Shown here piece after piece: positions 1-8,364 of a stretch of DNA of 64,000 nt. Every line of letters starts with the position of its first letter. The stretch's first letter is position 1. Source of the DNA: Azoarcus sp. CIB. Lineage in GTDB: Bacteria > Pseudomonadota > Gammaproteobacteria > Burkholderiales > Rhodocyclaceae. Position numbers and translations under genes: made by a program. The DNA lies in contig NZ_CP011072.1 of NCBI RefSeq assembly GCF_001190925.1, forward strand, positions 4,836,001-4,900,000. Reading direction: 5' to 3'. The notes under the pieces are model-generated. The model worked only from the letters and a program-made list of their open reading frames with translations. It made no database searches and was not told the DNA's origin.

Positions 1-71
1 CGCAGCAAGACGACGCAAGTTTGACGGCACAAAGACCCGGAGGGAAGCGGGGTAGGTTGGCGAGGCGACGC

Positions 72-917
72 TCAGGGTCGCAAGGGACGAACCCGCGAGC
101 GCTGCTCCCCCAAGCCCGCGATAGTGAGCTGCATCGTCTGACCGGGCCGCAAGTGGCGCGACGGCGATTGCAGGAAGCCGCTGCCCGGCGGGGTGCCGGT
201 GAGGAGCACGTCGCCGGGGTGCAGCGTCATGTAGCGGCTGGCGCAGGCGACGAGTTCGGCGCAGCTGAAAAGCATGTCTGCGGTGTTCGAGGCCTGCATG
301 GTTCCGCCGTCGAGGGTGAGGCGGAGGTCCAGCGCCTGCGGGTCGGGCACTTCGTCGCGGGTGACGAGCCAGGGGCCGAGCGGGCAGAAGGTGTCGCAGC
401 TCTTGCCCTTGTCCCAGGTGGGGCCGCGATCGAACTGGAAGCCGCGCTCGGAGACGTCGTTGGCGATGCAGTAGCCGGCGACGTGCGCGAGCGCGCGGGC
501 GGCGGGGACGGCGCTGGCGCGGCGGCCGATCACCAGCGCGAGCTCCACTTCCCAGTCGCAGCGGGTGGCGCCCGGCGGCAGGCGCACGGCGTCGCGCGCG
601 CCGCACAGCGCGGACGGGGCTTTCAGGAACAGGATGGGCTCGTCGGGCAGGGTGTAGCCTGCCGCGACGTGCGCGCGGTAGTTGAGCCCGGCGGCGACGA
701 TCTTGCCCACGCCGGCGACCGGCACGCCCAGACGCGGGCGGCCGGGCACCGCGGGAAGGGTCCGCGGGTCGAGGCGGCGCAGCAAGGCGAGGCTACCGGG
801 GGCGAGCGTCGCAGATCCGATGTCCGGGACGTGCGCGGAGAGATCGCGCAGCACGCCGTCGGCGTCGATCAGCCCCGGGCGTTCGCGGCCGCGCGGGCCA
901 TAGCGGACGAGCTTCAC
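72..917 (-). CDS. Fumarylacetoacetate hydrolase (FAH) family protein
   Basis: 281 aa. FAH-family enzymes use a divalent metal to hydrolyse, decarboxylate or isomerise beta-keto acids and enols, often late in aromatic ring breakdown. The probable metal ligands are visible: Glu123 and Glu125 in WEVELALVIG and Asp154 in IANDVSER. The lid lysines lie near 170-172 and the family signature TGTPPGSG near residue 240. Length fits the single-domain bacterial family. It is the last gene of a minus-strand run, 16 bp after the SDR gene, so it probably acts on the product of that cluster rather than in a standard catechol pathway; no ring-cleavage genes are present. The substrate cannot be told from sequence. 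Confidence 0.88.
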   Translation of the reverse strand: MKLVRYGPRGRERPGLIDADGVLRDLSAHVPDIGSATLAPGSLALLRRLDPRTLPAVPGRPRLGVPVAGVGKIVAAGLNYRAHVAAGYTLPDEPILFLKAPSALCGARDAVRLPPGATRCDWEVELALVIGRRASAVPAARALAHVAGYCIANDVSERGFQFDRGPTWDKGKSCDTFCPLGPWLVTRDEVPDPQALDLRLTLDGGTMQASNTADMLFSCAELVACASRYMTLHPGDVLLTGTPPGSGFLQSPSRHLRPGQTMQLTIAGLGEQRSRVRPLRP

Positions 918-933
918 GCTTCTGCCATCTCCA

Positions 934-1788
934 TCACGCGGGCCAGGTGTGGCTGCCGCCGGCGTTCATCGCGAGGTTGCCTCCATCGACCGGCAGCAGT
1001 ACGCCATTCACGGCGCGGGCGGCGTCGGAGGCAAGGAAGATGGCCGAGCCGACGTAGTCCTCGGGATCGAGCAGGCGCCCCTGCGGCAGCCCGGCGAGGA
1101 TGCGCGGCAGGACGTGGTCGCGGAAGCGCGGGTTGTCGAGATGGCCGCGCAGTCCGGGCGTGAGGGTCTGCGCCGGGAGGATCGCGTTCACGCGGATGCC
1201 CGCCCCGGCGTATTCGACGGCGAGTTCGCGTGTCATCTGGTGCACCGCGGCCTTGGTGCAGCCGTAGGGCAGCGCGCCGCGCCCGAGCGCCGATTCCCCC
1301 GCGTTGGAACCGATGTTGATGATGCTGCCCTGCCCCGCCGGCAGCATGCGGCGCAGCGCGGCCTGGCAGCACAGGAAGTAGCCGGTGAGGTTCACGGCGA
1401 GCATGCGCTCCCAGTCGGCGGCGGCCAGTTCGTGCGGGCGCACGCGCGCGGGGAAGGCGAAGGGGACGTTGACGAGGATGTCGAGACGGCCGATGTCGTC
1501 GTCGATCGTAGCGAACAGCCCCTCGACGGCGGCGGAGTCGGCGATATCGACGACGCGCGCGAGCGGCGCGGGCCCGATCTCAGCGAGTTCGCGTGCGGTC
1601 TGCGCGAGGCCGTCGGCGTCGATGTCGGCGATCGCGACGCGGGCGCCGGCGCGCGCGAGGCCCAGCGCAAGGGCGTGACCGATGCCGCCGTTGGCGCCGG
1701 CGCCCGTGACGAGGGCGACGCGGCCGTCGAGGTCAAACCGCGGCGAGTTGGGCGGGAAGTCGCGCTGAGAGGTCGTCGGGGGGTTCAT
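934..1788 (-). CDS. Short-chain dehydrogenase/reductase (SDR)
   Basis: 284 aa classical SDR: NAD(P)-dependent oxidation of an alcohol or reduction of a ketone, cytoplasmic. The Rossmann glycine motif GAGANGGIG is at 29-37, an acidic residue after beta-2 (IADID, about 53-57) suggests NAD(H) preference, and the catalytic Ser161, Tyr175 and Lys179 (YGCTK) are present. Odd point: the usual NNAG stretch reads NVPF around 107-110, and the loop after it is proline-rich. The ATG chosen overlaps the end of the preceding phosphotransferase gene by 56 bp; no later in-frame ATG leaves the glycine motif intact, so the overlap is probably real and implies coupled translation. Substrate unknown. Confidence 0.88.
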   Translation of the reverse strand: MNPPTTSQRDFPPNSPRFDLDGRVALVTGAGANGGIGHALALGLARAGARVAIADIDADGLAQTARELAEIGPAPLARVVDIADSAAVEGLFATIDDDIGRLDILVNVPFAFPARVRPHELAAADWERMLAVNLTGYFLCCQAALRRMLPAGQGSIINIGSNAGESALGRGALPYGCTKAAVHQMTRELAVEYAGAGIRVNAILPAQTLTPGLRGHLDNPRFRDHVLPRILAGLPQGRLLDPEDYVGSAIFLASDAARAVNGVLLPVDGGNLAMNAGGSHTWPA

Positions 1789-4372
1789 TTGCAGGGTCTC
1801 CGGGAGCGGGTTCGAGTACGGCGATGCGACCGCTGGCGCCGTCGAGGACGATGCGCGCGCCGTCGGCGATCAGGCGCGTCGCGTCGGGCAGCGCGATCGC
1901 CGGGATGCCGGCTTCGCGCGCCTGGCAGGCGCTGTGGGCGAGGAGCCCGCCGACTTCGACGACGAGCCCCGCGACGATGCGGAAGAGCGGCGTGACGCCG
2001 AGGTTGGCGGCGCGCAGGACGAGGATCTCGTCGCCGCGCCAGCCCTCGGCCGGCACTGGGTCGCCGGGGGCGAACACGCGTGCGACGCCGCAGACCTTGC
2101 CGGGGGACAGCGGTTCGCCGCTCCAGGCACTCCCCTCCGCCCCGTCGCTAGCACGCGCCGTCGGCACGCCGATGGCGTCGAGGCGCGCGCCGAACACGAC
2201 GGCCGGGACGCAGTGCAGGCGCGCGGCGAGACGTGCCATCGCGTGCTCGGCGGCGCGGCGCTCGGCGCGGCGGCGCAGCGCTGCGGGGTCGCGCAACGCG
2301 GCAGGCAGTTCGCGCGTGTGGAGATGGAAGATCAGCGCCTCGGGCCAGTCGAGATGCGCGGCAAGGTGCAGCGCGGCGTGGCGGATCAGCGCATGGACGG
2401 CGGTGTAGTGGTGCTTGATCGTCTCGCGCAGTGGCAGGAAGTGCTGCGCGAAGGCGAGCGCCTCGAAGAGCGCCGCGCGCGCGGCATCGTCCACGCCGGC
2501 AGCGGCGAGGCGTTCCCCGAGTTCCGCCTCGGCCGCGCGGCGGGCGGCCTGCTGGCGCGCGAATTCGGCCGCCGGCCGGCGGCCGCTGGTGCGCAGGTTC
2601 GCGAGCAGTTCGTCGAGGCGAGCGGGATCTTCGGCGAGCCGCGGCTCGGCGAGTTCGAGTTCGTTGTCGGCTCCGTGGCCGTAGGCGGCGAGGTAATCGG
2701 CACGGCTACGGCGCCTCTCTGCGACCTCCTCCAGCCACAGCGCCTGGCGCGTGATGTGGCTGCCGGGCAGGCCGGACAGCAGGCGCGCGCACACGGCTTC
2801 GCTGTCCGATCCGAGCAGGGCTTCGAGCGTGCGGCGAACCTCGGCCGCGAAGTGGAAGCCGAGCCGGGCGGCGATGACGAATTCGACACAGGGGCCGGTG
2901 CGCAGGAAGCGCACGAGATCCGACACGGCGGCGACGACCCGGCAAGGCTCGGTCGACGCGACGGCTTGCTCGAGCGCCGCCGGCACGCCGAGGCGTGGCA
3001 CGACCTGCGATTCGTAGCGCGCGAGGTAGGCGCGTGCCGCCGCGCGCAGGCCGCGCTCGAAACGCTCCCGCACTGCGGCGGCGGGAGCATCGAGGGGAAG
3101 CCGGCCGTACAGGCGCACTTCCGGATAGTTCGCGAGCGAGGGGTCGGCTACGACGCGGTCGAGGTAGTCGTCCACCGGCGGCTCCGCGCCGTCGCCGAAA
3201 GTCGCGGCGTCAACTTCGACATTGAAGCAGAGTTGCCCGGCGACCAGCTCGTACAGGTGATCGACGCAGCGCGGGTCGAAGCGGTAGCCGAGGCGCCGGC
3301 GCCCGGTCACGATCGCGCCGCGACGCCCGGCGAAGATGTCGCGGAACAGGCCGAAACTCATCGCGGTCGGCGTCGGCAGCAGCTCGCCGACGTTGCCGTT
3401 GCTAAGCACGAGCTGGCTGCCGTGCAGCACACCGCGCCGGCGCAGGTCGGCGAACTTGCGCGCGAGGCGCCGCCGCTCGCCGGCGAGGTAGTTTTCCAGC
3501 CCTGCGCCGCCTGCCGTGCTCGCGGCGACGAGCGGGCGCGCCTGCAGCAGCCACACGCCGCACAGGTCGACGGCGAACTCGACATCCTGCGGGCCGCCGA
3601 AGAAGGCTTCGGCGCGCAGCGCGAGCAGTGCGACCTCACGCGACTCGGCGGGCGTCAGGCAGGCGACGCGCGCGCGTTGCGGACGCACCGGGTGTGGACC
3701 GTCGGCTGCAAGCGCCTCGCGCTTGTGGCCGATGCGCTTGCGCAGCAGGCGGCCGGCGTGGGACAGGACGAAGCTGTCGCCGACGTGCCGCCCCGCGGCG
3801 AGCGGTTCCGCCAGCCCCCAGACGGCATCGACGTGCACCTCGCGGCGCCTGGTGTCGAGCGGCGCGCGCGTATAGGCGATACCAGCGGCGACCGCGGGGA
3901 CGAGGCGTTGCACGAGGATCGCCAGCGCCGCATCGGCATGCCCCAGCCGCGTGCGGTACTCGGCCGCGGCCGGTTCGGCCCACGAGGCGATGCAGCGTTC
4001 CAGCGCGGCGAGCAGCGCCGCCTCGCCGTGCACGCCGAGTTCGGTGGCGTACACGCCGGCATAGCTCGCACCCTCGCCGTCCTCCTCGATCGCGGAGCTG
4101 CGCACCGCGACGCGCCCGCCGAGCGCGCGATAGGCCGCCAGCAGCGCAACGCACACCGCTTCGCGGTCCGCCCCGCCCTCGCGCCACGCCGCGACGGCTG
4201 CCGCGGTGACGCAGAAACCGGGACTCACCGGGAAGCCCGCCGCGAGCAGAAGGCCCTGGCGCAACGCCTTATTGCCCACCGCGCGGGCGTCCGCCGGCGT
4301 GAGCGCGGCGAGGTCGCGGATCCAGTCCGACGACACCGGCGCGCTCCCGGCCGCGCCCTCCGCGGCTGTCAC
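1733..4372 (-). CDS. ATP- and PEP-utilising-enzyme-type phosphotransferase (rifampicin phosphotransferase-like layout)
   Basis: 879 aa from a GTG start whose bases form a GTGA overlap with the stop of the preceding U32 gene. A longer open frame continues upstream, but its first 112 residues are arginine-rich and antisense-like, so I reject them. The N-terminal part is the PPDK/PEP-synthase ATP-binding domain, with VRSSAIEEDG at about 90-99 followed by SYAGVYAT. The C-terminal part is the swivelling phosphohistidine domain, GGLLAHSACQAREAGIPA, with the likely phosphorylated His near 813. The PEP-binding TIM barrel is absent. ATP domain, unique middle, then His domain is the layout of rifampicin phosphotransferase, which moves the beta-phosphate of ATP to a small molecule; phenylphosphate synthase of Thauera splits similar parts over subunits. 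The acceptor is unknown; drug inactivation is possible, but the operon suggests a biosynthetic or catabolic step. Confidence 0.82.
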   Translation of the reverse strand: MTAAEGAAGSAPVSSDWIRDLAALTPADARAVGNKALRQGLLLAAGFPVSPGFCVTAAAVAAWREGGADREAVCVALLAAYRALGGRVAVRSSAIEEDGEGASYAGVYATELGVHGEAALLAALERCIASWAEPAAAEYRTRLGHADAALAILVQRLVPAVAAGIAYTRAPLDTRRREVHVDAVWGLAEPLAAGRHVGDSFVLSHAGRLLRKRIGHKREALAADGPHPVRPQRARVACLTPAESREVALLALRAEAFFGGPQDVEFAVDLCGVWLLQARPLVAASTAGGAGLENYLAGERRRLARKFADLRRRGVLHGSQLVLSNGNVGELLPTPTAMSFGLFRDIFAGRRGAIVTGRRRLGYRFDPRCVDHLYELVAGQLCFNVEVDAATFGDGAEPPVDDYLDRVVADPSLANYPEVRLYGRLPLDAPAAAVRERFERGLRAAARAYLARYESQVVPRLGVPAALEQAVASTEPCRVVAAVSDLVRFLRTGPCVEFVIAARLGFHFAAEVRRTLEALLGSDSEAVCARLLSGLPGSHITRQALWLEEVAERRRSRADYLAAYGHGADNELELAEPRLAEDPARLDELLANLRTSGRRPAAEFARQQAARRAAEAELGERLAAAGVDDAARAALFEALAFAQHFLPLRETIKHHYTAVHALIRHAALHLAAHLDWPEALIFHLHTRELPAALRDPAALRRRAERRAAEHAMARLAARLHCVPAVVFGARLDAIGVPTARASDGAEGSAWSGEPLSPGKVCGVARVFAPGDPVPAEGWRGDEILVLRAANLGVTPLFRIVAGLVVEVGGLLAHSACQAREAGIPAIALPDATRLIADGARIVLDGASGRIAVLEPAPGDPANEPPDDLSARLPAQLAAV

Positions 4373-5349
4373 GCGGCGACCCCGGCGCGGATCGCGCGGC
4401 CCGCCCGTTCCGCCCCGCGGATACGGGAGTCGTCGCGGTTGTCGCGCTCGCCGCTCCAGCGGTCCTTGAGTTCCAGCCATTCCGGCGCGAAGCCTTCGAT
4501 GCGTTCGCCACGCAGCGACGCGTCGATCACGCGCCGATAGAAGCCAACGATATCCGCGACGAGCGCTGCGGTGCGCTCGCGGCCGGGAATCTTGAAGCGT
4601 TCGACGCCCATCGCGACGTATTCGGGCACTTCCCACAGCAGCAGCTCGGGGCTGCTCTTCAGGCGCGGCGAGTCGGGATGAAGGCGATCGCCCGCGGTGA
4701 GCGACCACTCGCCGCGACAGATACGGTAGCAGCTGCCGCCGCGCGCCGCCGAGCCGAGGTAGAGATCCTTGTCGTCGTCGCCGCGCAGGTGCTTGACGTG
4801 GAAGTAGCTGCTCGAATAGCAGCGCCCCGGGCAGATGCGGCCGCGATGCGGGTTCTGGAACAGGAAGGCTTCGAGCTTCATCGGGCTCGCGGCACGGATC
4901 TGCGCGGCCTCGGCGACGCCCCAGCGGTAGGGCAGCACGACGTAGTCCGCTCCCAGCTCGTCATAGAAGCGCACGTCCTCGACGTTGAACACGCCGGCGG
5001 TGACGCTGACGTGGATGTCCAGCGCGGGATGCGCGCGGCGCACCAAGGGGATCAGGCCGGGGTCGCACGCCATCACGCCGCTCACGCCGATCTTCGCGAA
5101 GCTCGCGACGCGGTCGAGGAACAGGCCGACTTCGTCGGGCGCGGGCATCACGTTGATCGCGACGCGCACGTCCTTGCCGTCGCGCGCGGCCTCGGCGACC
5201 AACTCGGCGATCGCGCCGTCGTCAAGCTCGTCGGTGGCCGGACGGCGGCTCCAGCCGCGCGGCCCGACGTAGACGGAGTCGGCGCCGCGCGCGAGCGACG
5301 CGAAGGCCATTTCGAGGCTGCCACCGGGGGCCATCAGGATCGGCATCAT
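4369..5349 (-). CDS. U32-family protein, UbiU-like (paralogue C)
   Basis: 326 aa. Annotation pipelines call this peptidase family U32, but studied relatives (UbiU, UbiV, RlhA, TrhP) take part in hydroxylation, several with an Fe-S cluster. The TIM-barrel start MAPGGSLEMAFASLARGAD and the VYVGPRGWSRR segment match the two other UbiU-like paralogues in this cluster. Four cysteines form two CX3C pairs, Cys173/Cys177 (CPGRC) and Cys207/Cys211 (CYRIC), a plausible [4Fe-4S] site. Two adjacent ATGs exist; the second is better placed after GAGGTGA. It starts 5 bp after the NMT1-like gene and ends overlapping the phosphotransferase start. The C-terminal 30 residues are Arg/Asp-rich and not shared with the paralogues. 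Confidence 0.85.
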   Translation of the reverse strand: MMPILMAPGGSLEMAFASLARGADSVYVGPRGWSRRPATDELDDGAIAELVAEAARDGKDVRVAINVMPAPDEVGLFLDRVASFAKIGVSGVMACDPGLIPLVRRAHPALDIHVSVTAGVFNVEDVRFYDELGADYVVLPYRWGVAEAAQIRAASPMKLEAFLFQNPHRGRICPGRCYSSSYFHVKHLRGDDDKDLYLGSAARGGSCYRICRGEWSLTAGDRLHPDSPRLKSSPELLLWEVPEYVAMGVERFKIPGRERTAALVADIVGFYRRVIDASLRGERIEGFAPEWLELKDRWSGERDNRDDSRIRGAERAGRAIRAGVAA

Positions 5350-5354
5350 TCACC

Positions 5355-6284
5355 TCAGGGATGGAGACCGGCGGCGAGGAGGCCGGCCGGCAGTGCATGT
5401 CGGGGAGCGCCGGGCGGCGCCATCAGGTCGGCGAGTTCCTGCAGCCGCGCGGCCATCTGCGGCGCCCACGGAAGGCCGACGCGGGCGAGCCACTTGCGCC
5501 GCAGCACGGCGCCGGCCCAGCTGCCCGCCGGCACGCCGGCGACACGCGACCACAGGCCGGGATCGGCGCGCAGGCGATCCGCCGCGGCGGCGGCCGAGCG
5601 GGCGAAGCCCTGCAGCAGGGCGGGCGCCGAGCGCGCCAGCGCCTCGTGGCAGACGAAGAAGCTCGTCGGCACCTGGGGCCGCGGGACGGGAAGCGCGGCA
5701 AGCAGCGCGGCCAGGTCGCACACCTCGCGGAACGCACCGCCCGCGACGAGCGCGGGCACCTGGTGCCAGTACAGGAGGGCCGCGTCGAGCGCGCCGCCAC
5801 ACAGGGCGTCGTGCAGGTCGCTCTTCGAGCCGGCGGCGATGCAAGGCGACGCTTCAGCCGGGTCGAAGCCGTGGCGCAGCCGGCACGCGGCGCGCAGCAG
5901 CAGCCAGTTCTTGTCCTGCGCGTGGACGACGCCGATGCGCTTGCCCGGCAGGTCCGCGAGACCGCGCAGCGCGCTGCCCCGTCGCGCGACGAGGCCGCCG
6001 AAGATCGCGCCGTACGGGGCGGCCGCCACCAGCGGCAGGCCGGCGGCGCGATGACGCGCGAGCGACAGCCAGTCGGTGTCGATGAGATCGACCTCGCCGT
6101 CGATCAGCCGCGCCTCGGTCGCCTGACGCTCGCCGCGCATGCGGTCGTCGCCCAGCTGCAGCGCCAGGCGGTAGCCGTTGGCCTCGTCGAGGCCGCAGGC
6201 GACGATCGCGCGCATCAGCCAGGCGCCGCTGCCAGTGGCTTCGAAGGCCGCGCGCAGGGTCGGGAGGGCACTAACGGCGGACAT
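5355..6284 (-). CDS. NMT1/THI5-like (SsuA-type) binding-fold protein without signal peptide
   Basis: 309 aa with features of the periplasmic-binding-protein family of SsuA/ThiY/NMT1: an early RAAFEATGSGAWL strand-helix, the GEVDLIDTDWLSLARHR segment (about 63-79) and DLPGKRIGVVHAQDKNW (about 115-131). It has no N-terminal signal peptide: the start MSAVSALPTLRAA runs straight into the fold, after a good GGAGGG ribosome site. No ABC permease or ATPase gene is nearby. Binding-fold proteins lacking export signals can be cytoplasmic enzymes (THI5, MqnA, MqnD), so an enzymatic or carrier role inside the operon is as likely as transport. It lies between two U32 genes, after a palindromic repeat. Confidence 0.72.
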   Translation of the reverse strand: MSAVSALPTLRAAFEATGSGAWLMRAIVACGLDEANGYRLALQLGDDRMRGERQATEARLIDGEVDLIDTDWLSLARHRAAGLPLVAAAPYGAIFGGLVARRGSALRGLADLPGKRIGVVHAQDKNWLLLRAACRLRHGFDPAEASPCIAAGSKSDLHDALCGGALDAALLYWHQVPALVAGGAFREVCDLAALLAALPVPRPQVPTSFFVCHEALARSAPALLQGFARSAAAAADRLRADPGLWSRVAGVPAGSWAGAVLRRKWLARVGLPWAPQMAARLQELADLMAPPGAPRHALPAGLLAAGLHP

Positions 6285-6312
6285 CCAACCCTCCGCTGAG
6301 AGTGCCGTGCTC

Positions 6313-6424
6313 CGTAGGGCGGGAGGAGCCGCAGGCGGAATGTGCCAACTGCGCCGCCACGCGGCGGTTGGGCGGTGTCGGACGCGCCGGCTGGCGGGAT
6401 ACGCTGCGCTCCTGCCGCCCTACG
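6313..6424. repeat. Dispersed palindromic intergenic repeat, family 1 (copy 1)
   Basis: 112-bp element with complementary ends: CGTAGGGCGGGAGGAGC at the left and GCTCCTGCCGCCCTACG-like sequence at the right (ending CCTGCCGCCCTACG). The inner part contains GGCGGGATACGCTGCG. A second copy with nearly identical ends is at 26644-26740. It lies between the U32 gene that ends at 6446 and the NMT1-like gene, so it would fold as a large hairpin within the probable operon mRNA and might lower expression downstream or act as a processing site. Confidence 0.8.
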
Positions 6425-6445
6425 CGGTCCGCCTCGAAGGCTGGC

Positions 6446-7405
6446 TCAAGCCACATAATTCGCCGCCCGATCCATCAAGGTGTCGACGCGCTTCGCCTTC
6501 TCCCGCACCCAACGCCCGCGCAGCTCGGCGAGTTCCCCGGCGTGGTGATCGAGATCGCTCACGCCGGCGACGACCTCGTCGATCGCACGGCGGTAGAAGC
6601 GGACGAGGTCGCGGATCATGCCGACCGGCCGCTCGCGCCCCGACAGCTTGAAACAGGTGACGCCGGCGGCGACGAAGCCCGGCAGCTGCGCGAGCATCAG
6701 TCGCGCGTCGCGGCGCAGCTTGATCTCGACCGGGTCCGCCCCCGCCGCGCCGAATTCCCAGTTCGCCTGGCACACGCGGTAGCACTCCTTCGCGCCGCGG
6801 TTCGCGCTGCCGTGGAAGTCGCGGCTGCCCTCGACTTCCAGCCAGTCGCGAAAGCGCAGGTAGCTGCTCATGATGCATTTGCCGGGGCACAGCTTGCCGG
6901 TCTGCACCGTCTCGAAGAGGAAGGTCTCCAGCCCGATATCGCTCGCACGGCGCACGGCTTCGATCTCGGCGACGTCCCAGCGGTAGGGCAGGATGATCAC
7001 GTCGGCGCCGGCGTCGCGGTAGAAGGCCGCGTCGGCGAGGTTGCTGATGCCGCTGCCGATGCTCACGTGCAACACCGTGTCCGGGATCTCGCGGCGCAGC
7101 GCGCGCATCAGACCGACATCGGTGACGATGAAGCCGGACGCGCCGTCGGCCGCGTAGCGCACGGCCTTGTCGACGAAGCGGCCGAAGTCGTAGGGCGTCG
7201 GGAAGGTATTGAGCACCACGCGCAGTTCCGCGCCGCCCGCCCGCGCATAGGCGGCCGCCTCGCGGATCGCGTCGTCGCTCATCTCGGACTCGTAGGGGCG
7301 GCGCGAGAAGCCGAGCGGGCCGACGTAGATGATGTCGGCGCCCTCGTCGACCGCCGCGCGCGCCATCTCCAGCGAGCCAGCCGGGGCGAGCAGCTTTACC
7401 ATCAT
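6446..7405 (-). CDS. U32-family protein, UbiU-like (paralogue B)
   Basis: 319 aa, starting at an ATG that shares one base with the TGA of the UbiV-like gene (TGATG), a typical coupled start; the 18 residues of open frame further upstream are unlikely to be used. It begins MMVKLLAPAGSLEMARAAV, then IIYVGPLGFSRRP. The cysteines are Cys173/Cys177 (CPGKC) and Cys208/Cys212 (CYRVC), with spacing as in paralogues A and C. The KLSGRERP segment near 255 corresponds to KVPGRDR and KIPGRER of the other two. Family knowledge suggests Fe-S-dependent, oxygen-independent hydroxylation in partnership with a UbiV-like protein; the immediate coupling to the UbiV-like gene supports a heterodimer. Substrate unknown. 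Confidence 0.86.
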   Translation of the reverse strand: MMVKLLAPAGSLEMARAAVDEGADIIYVGPLGFSRRPYESEMSDDAIREAAAYARAGGAELRVVLNTFPTPYDFGRFVDKAVRYAADGASGFIVTDVGLMRALRREIPDTVLHVSIGSGISNLADAAFYRDAGADVIILPYRWDVAEIEAVRRASDIGLETFLFETVQTGKLCPGKCIMSSYLRFRDWLEVEGSRDFHGSANRGAKECYRVCQANWEFGAAGADPVEIKLRRDARLMLAQLPGFVAAGVTCFKLSGRERPVGMIRDLVRFYRRAIDEVVAGVSDLDHHAGELAELRGRWVREKAKRVDTLMDRAANYVA

Positions 7406-8349
7406 CAATTCCGCCCGATGTAGCGCTGGCCCGCGCCTTCGAAGTAATAGCCGTTGCACAGCCCTTCGCGCGCGAGGCCCGCGAGCGTGTCGAGCGCCGG
7501 CGCGAAATCGGGCGCCGCCTCGCCGGCGAAGGCCCGCGTCAGCGCGTCGCGGTAGATGCGCCCCACCGCCGCCGCGTAGCCCGGCGCCTCGCCCTTGTTA
7601 TGCACGTAGAAGTGCTTCAGGCCCATGTCTGCCAGCCGGCCGCCGTGCTCGACCATGCACAGGTCCTTGCCCGACAGCGTCATGCGGCCGGTGTCCTTCA
7701 GCGACCAGTCGGCACGGCTGCCGTCATCGCGGCCGCGCTTGAGCCAGTGTTCCTGCGTGCACTGATACGAACAGCTGCCGTCGCCGCATGCGCCCTCCGC
7801 GCCCTCCTCGGCGTGCTCGAGGATGAAGCAGGTCTCGGAGATCACCAGCGGGATCTTGCCGTGCACCGGCACCAGCACCTCGATGTCGGCGTGCTCGGCG
7901 ATGTAGCGCACCTCGTCGAGCGACAGCTCCGGATTCGGATACACGCGCGTGACGCCGAAGTCCTTGAGCACCTTCGCGGTCTCGTGCGTGTACAGGTTGC
8001 CGAACACGCCGAGGTGGATCGGCGCCGTGCAGCCGCGCTCGCGCAGCATGCGCAGCACGCCCAGGTTGTGCACCTCCAGCGCGTCGAAGGGCAGCTGGAG
8101 TGCGGTGTCGATGACGTCGCCGACCCATGCGAGGTCGTCGTTGCCCGGCACCGCGTACAGGCGCAGGTAGGCCTTCTGGCCGCGCGCATGCACGTGCTGC
8201 AGCCCCGCTTCGAGCAGCTCCGCATGCGAGCTGAAGTTGTTGGGATACTCGGGACAGGAGAAATCGCCGAGGTAGATCGCGTCGTAGGCCGAGAAATCGC
8301 CCTCGCGCAGTTCCTTGAGGTTGCCGACGTCGGTCGAGAGTTCGAACAT
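7405..8349 (-). CDS. U32-family protein, UbiV-like
   Basis: 314 aa, shorter and distinct from the three neighbouring U32 proteins. It begins MFELSTDVGNLKELREGD and has Cys32 in GDFSCPEYPNNF plus a downstream group Cys174, Cys188, Cys193 and Cys197. In E. coli UbiV the [4Fe-4S] ligands are Cys39, Cys180, Cys193 and Cys197, so Cys32, Cys174, Cys193 and Cys197 fit well, with CX3C spacing kept; Cys188 is extra. AAGGAG lies 8 bases before the ATG. Translation is coupled to the next UbiU-like gene. No ubiT (SCP2-like) gene is nearby, so a role in ubiquinone synthesis is not indicated; the protein probably partners one or more of the adjacent UbiU-like proteins. Confidence 0.84.
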   Translation of the reverse strand: MFELSTDVGNLKELREGDFSAYDAIYLGDFSCPEYPNNFSSHAELLEAGLQHVHARGQKAYLRLYAVPGNDDLAWVGDVIDTALQLPFDALEVHNLGVLRMLRERGCTAPIHLGVFGNLYTHETAKVLKDFGVTRVYPNPELSLDEVRYIAEHADIEVLVPVHGKIPLVISETCFILEHAEEGAEGACGDGSCSYQCTQEHWLKRGRDDGSRADWSLKDTGRMTLSGKDLCMVEHGGRLADMGLKHFYVHNKGEAPGYAAAVGRIYRDALTRAFAGEAAPDFAPALDTLAGLAREGLCNGYYFEGAGQRYIGRN

Positions 8350-8364
8350 GGTGTGTCTCCTTGC

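Noticed and set aside
1934-4540. Very long open frame antisense to the phosphotransferase gene
   Set aside because: Arg/Ala/Gly-rich translation without motifs; a by-product of high GC. The minus-strand frame has clear ATP- and His-domain motifs.
4373-4708. N-terminal extension of the phosphotransferase
   Set aside because: Arg-rich sequence overlapping the U32 gene; the GTG in a GTGA overlap is the sensible start.
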